A stretch of 64,000 nt of DNA from CAWGHZ01 sp963775315. GTDB lineage: Bacteria; Pseudomonadota; Alphaproteobacteria; MPNO01; DASWLB01. The notes beneath the pieces were generated by a model. The model was not told where the DNA came from. It saw only the letters and a program-made list of their open reading frames with translations, and did no database searches. The position numbers and the translations under genes are program-made. This document shows, piece after piece, positions 56,709 to 64,000 of this stretch (within the stretch, counting starts at the first letter, position 1; the number at the start of each line of letters is the position of its first letter). The DNA is taken from assembly GCA_963775315.1 (NCBI GenBank), contig CAVZIN010000010.1:186001-250000 (forward strand). Reading direction: 5' to 3'.

Positions 56709-57554
56709 CGATTGCGATGCGTTGCCGATACGCGGTGTGACCGACGCCGCGTCACGCCGCCACCCCCGCGCGACCATGCCGGCGCCAAGGAACATCACGG
56801 CCGCACCACCGAACCAGAGCACCGCGCCACCCAGCATCTCATCCTGCAGGGCCGTGAGGCCCGGCATGTAGATCCGGTCGTAGACGTCGTAGAGCACGAT
56901 CCCCTTGGCGGTCAGATAGACGCCCAGAAAGACGACCATCATCACATTCGCCTTCAGCATGAACAGCCTGTAGAGATACCCGAGCCCCGCCGGCGGCGCA
57001 CGACGGTCGAGCACGGGCCACCAAAAGGCGAGCCCGGCCGCGAGCATGGTCATGTGCATCACGTAGTGGATCGACTCGTCGCGCACAGCGGCATCGTGGA
57101 AGCGCGGCACCTGCCAGAAATACAGTGTCGCACTCATCACCACGCCGGCCGTCACCGGGTGGACGAGCATGCCGAACGTCGCACGCACGGCGCGGTTCGC
57201 CATGACAGGGGCGAGGACGTTACGCCGCAGCGGGCCGGCCAGCCCTGCGGTGAGCGTGGCCTGCGGCGCCGCCAGAACGACCAGCATGGGAACGATCGAC
57301 ATCAGGAAGAGGTGCTGGACCTGGTGCATGAAGAAGAGGTGATCGGCAAGCGCATCGAGCGGCGATTCGAGGACGAGGTAGGCAAAAGCGGTTCCGGCAA
57401 GGAACATGGCATGCTGGCCGCGCTCGGCCCGGCGTCGCCGTCCCCGCCGCCACATGCCGCGCGCATACACGCCGGCGACGACCGCGGTGGCGACGACGAC
57501 CGACGGCTCGAAATCCCACGCAAGCTGCCACGCCTCGTGATGTCCCACGCTCAT
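56691..57554 (-). CDS. ctaG: caa3 oxidase assembly factor CtaG
   Basis: A 287-residue integral membrane protein of the caa3_CtaG family, needed to mature the CuB site of caa3 oxidases. It has about seven helices; family histidines are in HLFFMHQVQHLFLMSIVPML near residue 75 and HYVMHMTMLAAGLAFWWPVL near residue 165. It is unrelated in sequence to the alphaproteobacterial CtaG/Cox11. It faces the cox operon on the opposite strand and overlaps the stress-type gene by 18 bp. Confidence 0.88.
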   Translation of the reverse strand: MSVGHHEAWQLAWDFEPSVVVATAVVAGVYARGMWRRGRRRRAERGQHAMFLAGTAFAYLVLESPLDALADHLFFMHQVQHLFLMSIVPMLVVLAAPQATLTAGLAGPLRRNVLAPVMANRAVRATFGMLVHPVTAGVVMSATLYFWQVPRFHDAAVRDESIHYVMHMTMLAAGLAFWWPVLDRRAPPAGLGYLYRLFMLKANVMMVVFLGVYLTAKGIVLYDVYDRIYMPGLTALQDEMLGGAVLWFGGAAVMFLGAGMVARGWRRDAASVTPRIGNASQSLLLRT

Positions 57555-57661
57555 CGCGTGATCGTCGCACGGATTGAGCCGCGCCCGGCTTGACGCAGGT
57601 TAATGACCCGCCTTGGCGCTTCGCCTCGCCTGCTACGGACTTCGAATCCCGTCCCCTAGCG

Positions 57662-59791
57662 CTATCGATCGACGACGACTTCCGCTGAACCGTCGATGAC
57701 GCTCCGTACGGCACGCGCAAGCTCATAATCGCGGTACGGCTTTCGCAGGTAGTGGATGAAAGCTCCTGCATCGCCGTCGCCTTCGCAAACGCGGCTCGCA
57801 TAGCCGGAGGTCAGCAGCACCTTGATCGCCGCGTCGCGTCTGCACACCTCCTTCGCCAGCTGCAGACCCGACATGCCTCCGGGCATCGCGATGTCGCTGA
57901 ACAGGAGATTCACGGCATCGGCGTTCGACAGGACGTCGAGTGCGGCGAACGCGGAATCAGCCTCCAGTACGAAATAGCCCAACCGGCGCAACGCTTCGGC
58001 CGATGCGCGCAGTACATCCTGGTCGTCCTCGACCAGGAGGATGGTCTCGTTTTCCCGCGCAATCGGCAGTTCATCGCCGGTCTCCGCCCGATCGATCGAC
58101 CGCACCGAATGTTCCTGCGCAATTTTTATATAAAGACGAACGCTGGTGCCCCGTCCGATTTCGCTGTCGATGCGCACGAACCCGTCGCACTGGCGGATGA
58201 ACGTGTGGACCATGGCAAGGCCGAGGCCTGTGCCAGACCCGGGCTCCTTGGTCGTGAAGAATGGCTCGAAGACCCGCTCGGCAACCTCCGAGTCCATCCC
58301 CGACCCCGTATCGGTTACGCCCATCAGCACGTAGTCGCCGGGATCGGCATCGAAGCCGCGGCCGCGATAACGCTCCACCAGCCGCGCGCGTGACGTTTCG
58401 ATCACCACCTCGCCCCCTTCCGGCATTGCATCACGCGCGTTGATCACCAAATTCAGGAGCGCCGATTCCAGTTGCGACCGATCGACATAGATCTGCGGCA
58501 AGTCCGATTCGAGCCGAAACACGACACGGACGCTTTCATCCAGCGCCCGATCGACGATTCCCTTCATCCCGGTCACAAGCGCGTTCACGTCGAGCGGAGT
58601 CGGCTGCAACGGCTGGCGGCGCGCGAAATAGAGAAGGCGCTGGGTCAGGTCGGCACAACGCTGAGCGCTTTCGATGGCCAGGCCGGCCCAGCGCGCCGCC
58701 CGACCGTCATGCTCGACCGATCGGCGCAACAGGTCGAGGTTGCCGAGCAACGCCGTCAGCATATTGCTGAAATCATGGGCGATTCCGCCGGTCAGGCGAC
58801 CAACCGCATCCATCTTCTGGGCATGGACAAGCTGTTCGTGCATCTGGCGCTGTTCCGTCACGTCTAGCCACATGCCATGCAGCTCGTGCCCGTCGCCGTC
58901 AGGAGACTGAACGCGCACGGAGCGATCCAGAAAGTACCGGTACGTGCCGTCGGCACATTGCCAGCGATATTCGACGACGAACGCGCCATCGGTTCCGACA
59001 TGCCGTACCTCGCCGAGCACGCGCTCCCGATCGGCGTCGTGAATGCGACTTTTCCAATAGTCGGGCTCGGATTCGAAGCGCGGCGCGGGAATGCCGGTGA
59101 GGCGCTCGATGCTGTCGCCGACGAATCTCGGTCCCGCAAAGCTGTCGGACAGGTCGGCCACGTAGAAGGCTATGGGAAGCGAATCGATGATCAGCGATTG
59201 GCGCTCCTCACTCGCTCGCAAAGCCTGTTCGGCGCGGAGCTTTTCGTTTTTGACCTGAAAGTTCTGCCGCTCGAGCAAGCGCTTCAGCCGCTCTTCGCGC
59301 CGGACCTCTTCGGTCCGCCGGTACAGCTCGACGAACACCGAAACCTTCGACTGCAGAATCAGCGGATCGACCGGCTTGAAGACGTAATCAACCGCGCCCG
59401 CGGTATAGCCGCGAAACATCTGGACGTCGTCCCTGTCCATCGCGGTGAGGAATATGATCGGGATTTGGCGCGTCTTCCCTCGCGTCCGAATGACCGAGGC
59501 CGTCTCATACCCATCCATCCCCGGCATGCGGATGTCGAGCAGGATGAGCGCAAAATCCTCCCGCAGCAGGCGCTTGAGCGCTTCTTCGCCGCTTCGCGCC
59601 GTGACGATATTGAGGCCGGATTGCGAAAGCGTGCGCTCCAATGCGTACAGTGACCGCGAATCGTCGTCGACAACGAGGATGCTGACGGGGAGCGGCTCGA
59701 GCATGGTCTCGGCGGCCGCTGTCACGGCTGCCTCGTCGCCGGGTTCTACGGCATGCCCGATCGCGCCGATATGATCGTCCGACTGCGGCAT
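57662..59791 (-). CDS. Hybrid sensor kinase: REC-PAS-HisKA-HATPase-REC
   Basis: A 709-residue cytosolic hybrid kinase from the ATG at 59791 (MPQSDDHIGAIGHAVEPGDE). Domains in order: N-terminal receiver with SILVVDDDSRSLYALERTL and LILLDIRMPGMDGYETASV; a coiled coil; a PAS domain near 215-330 (RQSLIIDSLPIAFYVADLSD); a HisKA dimerisation helix VGRLTGGIAHDFSNMLTALL with the phosphorylated His near 335; a HATPase with GSGTGLGLAMVHTFIRQ; and a C-terminal receiver ETILLVEDDQDVLRASAEAL. No membrane helix is present. Its stop-proximal partner is unknown. The HAMP-rich kinase gene ends 11 bp upstream on the same strand, so they are probably co-transcribed in one phosphorelay. Confidence 0.9.
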   Translation of the reverse strand: MPQSDDHIGAIGHAVEPGDEAAVTAAAETMLEPLPVSILVVDDDSRSLYALERTLSQSGLNIVTARSGEEALKRLLREDFALILLDIRMPGMDGYETASVIRTRGKTRQIPIIFLTAMDRDDVQMFRGYTAGAVDYVFKPVDPLILQSKVSVFVELYRRTEEVRREERLKRLLERQNFQVKNEKLRAEQALRASEERQSLIIDSLPIAFYVADLSDSFAGPRFVGDSIERLTGIPAPRFESEPDYWKSRIHDADRERVLGEVRHVGTDGAFVVEYRWQCADGTYRYFLDRSVRVQSPDGDGHELHGMWLDVTEQRQMHEQLVHAQKMDAVGRLTGGIAHDFSNMLTALLGNLDLLRRSVEHDGRAARWAGLAIESAQRCADLTQRLLYFARRQPLQPTPLDVNALVTGMKGIVDRALDESVRVVFRLESDLPQIYVDRSQLESALLNLVINARDAMPEGGEVVIETSRARLVERYRGRGFDADPGDYVLMGVTDTGSGMDSEVAERVFEPFFTTKEPGSGTGLGLAMVHTFIRQCDGFVRIDSEIGRGTSVRLYIKIAQEHSVRSIDRAETGDELPIARENETILLVEDDQDVLRASAEALRRLGYFVLEADSAFAALDVLSNADAVNLLFSDIAMPGGMSGLQLAKEVCRRDAAIKVLLTSGYASRVCEGDGDAGAFIHYLRKPYRDYELARAVRSVIDGSAEVVVDR

Positions 59792-59802
59792 TCGAAGCCC
59801 CC

Positions 59803-62800
59803 CTACCCGTAGAGCCAGACGCGCAGAAGCGAAAGGAGCTGGGCAATTTCGACCGGCTTTGCGAGGTAGTCCGATGCCCCGGCCTCGATGCATTTTTCCC
59901 GGTCGCCTTTCATGGCCTTCGCGGTCACCGCGATGATCGGCAGGTCGGCGAAGTCCTCGATGCTGCGGATTTGCTGCATCGTCTCGTAGCCATCCATTTC
60001 CGGCATCATGACGTCCACGAGTACCAGGTCGATGTCGGGCGTGGACTTGAGAAGCTCGATGCCCTCGCGACCCGTCTCGGCGTAGAGCACGTCCATATCG
60101 TGCTGTTCGAGCGCGCTCGTCAGCGAAAAGATGTTGCGGAAATCGTCGTCGATCACGGCAATCTTCCGTCCCGCGAGAGCCGGGTCCTTCTTCGAGCTCA
60201 AATCCGCGACCGATCCCTCGGTCGGTTGAAAATCGTCGAGATTCCGGTGCAGACAGAGGCCGACCTCGACCATCATCTGATCGATCGAGTTGGTCAGCCG
60301 CGTTGCGCTTTGCATGGCAGCGCAGCGCAACGATTTCTGGTCGTCCGCTTTCTCCTCGGAATTCGTGAGAGCGATCACCGGGAGATCGACAAAGGGCTCA
60401 TGCGCACGCACCTGCTCGATCACATCAAGGCCCTGGGACCGCGCGTGCCGCAAGTCGACGAGGAGGGCGTCGAACGAATCGAGAGCAAGCTGTTGCAGCG
60501 CCTCCGGCCCGCAGCTCGCTCTGAACGCTCCGATCTTCCTGTCGGCCAAGGGGACCGTCAGGTCGTCCTGATCGGCTTCATCGGATCCGAACACGACGAG
60601 GGAACGATCGCTCCGGTCGAGGAAGCGCCTTGTCCGCCCGAATGCCCTCGACAGAGCGTCGCAGTCGGAAGGCTGCGGCGTAAAGCCGAAAGCACCCATC
60701 AGAAGCGCACGGGTACGGTTGGCAGCCGCTGAAACGATCTGGACGGGAATTGTGCAGAGCTTCGCGTCGTGCTTCAGCAAATCGAGAAGAGCCCAGCCAT
60801 CCATGTCGGCGCCCTCGATGCCCAGCATGATCACGTGCGGCCGGTAGCGCCTCACGAACTGCAAGGCCTGTTCGACACGCGTTACCAGCCCTTTGAACCC
60901 GTGAGTGTGGGCCGCCTCTAGTGCGACGTCGGCGATGGCACTGTCGTCGTCCACGATCAACGCCACCCAATCCCCGATCTGGATCTGGTGCCGGTCGTCA
61001 TCGATCGGGTCCGGCTTGGTCAGAATTGTCGCTTCGGTCCCATCGACCTTTGCGAGTTTCGTCTGCCACAGCGCCAGTTCGCTGCCGGTCAGCAGCGACT
61101 GGGGATCGAGCCGCAACGGAAGATAGAGGGTGAAGCTGCTTCCCGAACCGGGCTCGCTCCGGATCGTGATCTCTCCACCGAGCAGGCCTGCCAGTTCGCG
61201 GCTGATCGACAGCCCGAGCCCGGTGCCGCCATACTTCCGGTTGGTCGTGCCGTCGGCCTGCTGAAATGCCTCGAAAATGATCTGTTGCTTTTCCTCCGGG
61301 ATCCCCACTCCCGTGTCGGTCACGGACAGGGCCACCACGTCGCTCGTGGCGCTGAGAACGGGATGGCCGACACTCCAGCCCTCCGTTGCGCGCCTCGCCG
61401 AAAATGTCACCTCGCCTGAATCGGTGAATTTGAAGGCATTGGATAGCAGGTTCTTGATGACCTGCTGCAATCGCTTCTCGTCGGTCCGGAGCGTCTGCGG
61501 AAGCTCCGGGTCGATCTCGATCGCGAAGCCAAGACGCTTGTTCTGCGCGACCTGGCCGAACGTGCGCTCCATGCGCTCCCTGAGATCGTCGAACGACATT
61601 TCGCCGATGTCGAGCGTGACGGTCCCGGATTCGATCTTGGACAGATCGAGAATGTCGTTGATGAGGGAAAGAAGCTCCGAGCCGCCGCCGTGGATCGTGC
61701 GCGCGAACTTGATCTGCTTGTCCGTCAGATTTCCCTCGGCGTTGTCGCTGAGCAGCTTGGACAGCATCAGAAGGCTGTTCAGCGGCGTCCGAAGCTCATG
61801 GGACATGTTGGCCAGGAACTCCGATTTGTAGCTGCGAGGTCAGCGCCAGCTGCTCCGCCTTCTCCTCCAGCGCAGCCTTCGCGAGCTCCACTTCGCGGTT
61901 CTTCCCCTCGACCTGCTTCTTTTCATTCGAGAGCAGCTGCGCCTTCTCCTCCAGCTCCTCGTTGGTCTTGCGCAGCTCCTCCTGCTGGGTCTTCAGCAAG
62001 TCCTCCGACTCGCGGAGCGACATGGCCTGGCGCTCCAACGTGTCGTTGGTCTTCTTGAGTTCGTCCTGCTGGCTCTGCAGTTCTGCGGTCAGGCGCTGCG
62101 ATTGCCGCAGAAGGTCTTCGGTGCGCATGTTCGCCTCGATCGTGTTGAGCACGATGCCGACGCTCTCCATCAGCTGGTCGATGAACGCGTGATGCGTCTC
62201 GTTGAAGGCGTTGAACGAGCCGATCTCGATGACCGCCGAAATCTCGCCTTCGAACAACACCGGCAGAACGATGATGTTGAGAGGAGCCGCGTGCCCGAGG
62301 CCGGAGCTGATGTTGATGTAGCCGGCCGGAACCTCCGTGACGACAGATCTTCTTTCTTTCGTACGCGCATTGGCCGATCAGTCCCTCCCAGTGAATATGC
62401 GATTCGCGACTGCAGCCGGCCGGCTTCGTAGGCGTAGGTCGCGACGAGATCGAGCATGCGGCTCCTCGTCGTGGTGACGGATCACATAGAACACGCCGTG
62501 GTGTGCGTTGACCAGCGGCGCGAGTTCCGACAGGATCAGGTTCGATACCGTTTCCAGATCCCGCTGGCCCTGCAGCATGCCGCGTGAATTGGGTGAGGTT
62601 GGTCTTGAGCCAGTCCTGCTCGTTGTTCTTCAGGGTCGTGTCCTTCAGGTTGCGGATCATCTCATTGATGTTGTCCTTGAGCGACGCGACTTCGCCCTGC
62701 GCCTCGACGGTGATCGACCGGGTCAGGTCGCCCTTGGTCACCGCCGTCGCCACCTCGGCGATCGCGCGCACCTGCGTGGTCAGGTTGGCCGCAAGCTGGT

Positions 62801-64000
62801 TGACGTTGTCGGTCAGGTCGCGCCACAGTCCGGCCGCGCCCGGCACCTTAGCCTGGCCGCCCAGCTTGCCTTCGATACCCACGTCGCGCGCCACGTTGGT
62901 GACCTGGTCGGCGAAGATCGCCAGCGTCTCGATCATGCCGTTGATCGTGTCGGCGAGGGCGGCGATCTCGCCCTTGCGCATCCACCGTGAGCTTCCGCTT
63001 CAGATTGCCGTTCGCGACCGCGGTGACCACCTCGGCGATACCGCGAACCTGGCTGGTGAGGTTGGCCGCCATCAGGTTCACGTTGTCGGTCAGGTCCTTC
63101 CAGGTGCCGGCCACGCCTACCACCCTCGCCTGGCCGCCGAGCTTGCCTTCGGTGCCCACTTCGCGCGCGACGCGCGTCACTTCCGAGGCGAACGAGTTGA
63201 GCTGGTCCACCATCGTGTTGATGGTGTTCTTCAGCTCCAGGATCTCGCCCTTCACGTCCACCGTGATTTTCTTGGAGAGATCGCCCCGCGCGACGGCCGT
63301 GGTGACCTCGGCGATGTTGCGGACCTGGCCGGTCAGGTTCGTCGCCATCGCGTTCACGTTGTCGGTCAGATCCTTCCAGGTGCCGGCGACGCCGGGCACC
63401 TTTGCCTGGCCGCCGAGCTTGCCTTCGGTGCCGACTTCGCGCGCGACGCGCGTCACCTCCGAGGCGAACGAGTTGAGCTGATCCACCATCGTGTTGATGG
63501 TGTTCTTCAGCTCCAGTATCTCGCCCTTCACGTCGACGGTGATCTTCTTCGACAGGTCGCCCGTCGCGACCGCCGTCGTCACCTCGGCGATGTTGCGGAC
63601 CTGGCCCGTCAGGTTCGTCGCCATCGAGTTCACGTTGTCGGTCAGGTCCTTCCAGGTGCCGGCGACGCCCTTAACCCGCGCCTGGCCGCCGAGCTTGCCC
63701 TCCGTGCCGACTTCGCGCGCGACGCGCGTCACCTCGGAGGCGAACGAGTTGAGCTGGTCCACCATCGTGTTGATGGTGTTCTTCAGCTCCAGGATCTCGC
63801 CCTTTACGTCGACGGTGATCTTCTTCGACAGGTCGCCCTTCGCCACCGCCGTCGTCACCTCGGCGATGTTGCGAACCTGCCCGGTCAGGTTCGTCGCCAT
63901 CGCGTTCACGTTATCGGTCAGATCCTTCCAGGTCCCGGCGACGCCCTCCACCCTTGCCTGGCCGCCGAGCTTCCCTTCCGTCCCCACTTCGCGCGCGACG
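59803..64000 (-). pseudogene. HAMP-array hybrid histidine kinase, multiple frameshifts, 5' end outside window
   Basis: Reading from the right edge: tandem HAMP units (62850-64000), a GAF domain (about 62170-62580, DLETVSNLILSELAPLVNAH), a coiled coil, and then HisKA (MSHELRTPLNSLLMLSKLLS at 61806). HATPase (GGTGLGLSISRELAGLLGGE) and at least two receivers follow, the last with LVLVDVMMPEMDGYETMQQI and SDYLAKPVEIAQLLSLLRVW. This is the architecture of large soluble hybrid kinases. The frame breaks at about 62972, 62581, 62460, 62386, 62342 and 61832; nearly all are single extra bases. From 61806 to 59803 the frame is clean. Confidence 0.85.
62850..64000. repeat. Tandem 276-bp repeats encoding HAMP domains
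   Basis: At least four copies of a 92-residue unit, TWKDLTDNVNAMATNLTGQV to VTRVAREVGTEGKLGGQA, lie head to tail with exact 276-bp spacing (for example GAGCTT at 63415-63420 and 63691-63696). Copies near the window edge are almost identical at DNA level; the two leftmost diverge. Near-identical copies suggest recent unequal recombination or gene conversion. The array continues past the window. Confidence 0.9.

Noticed and set aside
62850..64000. CRISPR-like regular repeats
   Set aside because: The 276-bp period is an exact multiple of three, repeats are contiguous without spacers, and they encode HAMP domains.

Overview
The window is GC-rich and coding-dense, and it looks like chromosomal DNA of an alphaproteobacterium, most likely a member of the Sphingomonadales. 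The supporting points are a group-typical RpoH, an alternative complex III (Act) cluster fused to a caa3-type oxidase cluster, many GTG starts with 4-bp ATGA/GTGA overlaps, a CCCCGC-CTTC-GCGGGG-type palindrome, and IS630/IS5 elements that target CTAG. The taxonomic placement is an inference from gene content, not from a database search.

Layout. (1) 1-5388: a YgfZ-like folate-binding protein (3' end off the window) diverges from four translationally coupled genes, GT9, GT2 and GT4 glycosyltransferases plus an asparagine synthetase, probably for lipopolysaccharide core or surface glycan synthesis. (2) 5388-6453: a decayed IS630-family element sits exactly at the asnB stop codon. (3) 6534-12499: housekeeping genes (dihydroorotase-like amidohydrolase, AcuI-like reductase, small lipoprotein, rpoH, rluD, a small membrane protein, a dihaem cytochrome c). 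(4) 12784-12859: tRNA-Glu(CUC), whose last 44 bases recur at 41274-41317. These repeats bound a 28.4-kb integrated genomic island with a tyrosine integrase at its far end.

Island cargo, left to right: a five-gene overlapping type I restriction-modification operon (hsdM, hsdS, a DUF262/HNH GmrSD-like protein, a frameshifted hsdR, a YgjP-like metallopeptidase); a two-gene module of an Hsp70/actin-fold ATPase and a large SNF2/RapA-like helicase, the best candidate here for a little-described defence system; a serine recombinase; a second recombination module (tyrosine recombinase plus two small DNA-binding proteins and an unknown protein); and a complete kdpFABCDE high-affinity potassium uptake operon with its sensor kinase and response regulator.

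(5) Right of the island lie a PRC-barrel remnant, an IS5-family element with a -1 slippery site, and a perfect 27-bp-stem hairpin. A DUF6745-like protein and a small partner follow. (6) 44891-57554: alternative complex III (ActA-F) followed by caa3 cytochrome oxidase (coxB with a fused cytochrome c domain, coxA, coxC, coxD-like) and the assembly factor CtaG. Together these would oxidise quinol, pass electrons through cytochrome c domains and reduce oxygen. ActA, ActB and ActD each carry a single-base frameshift in this sequence. (7) 57662-64000: two hybrid histidine kinases on the minus strand. The right-hand one has an array of 276-bp HAMP repeats and about six frameshifts, and it runs off the window. 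The concentration of single-base indels in a few genes means either real decay or local sequence error, which cannot be separated here.
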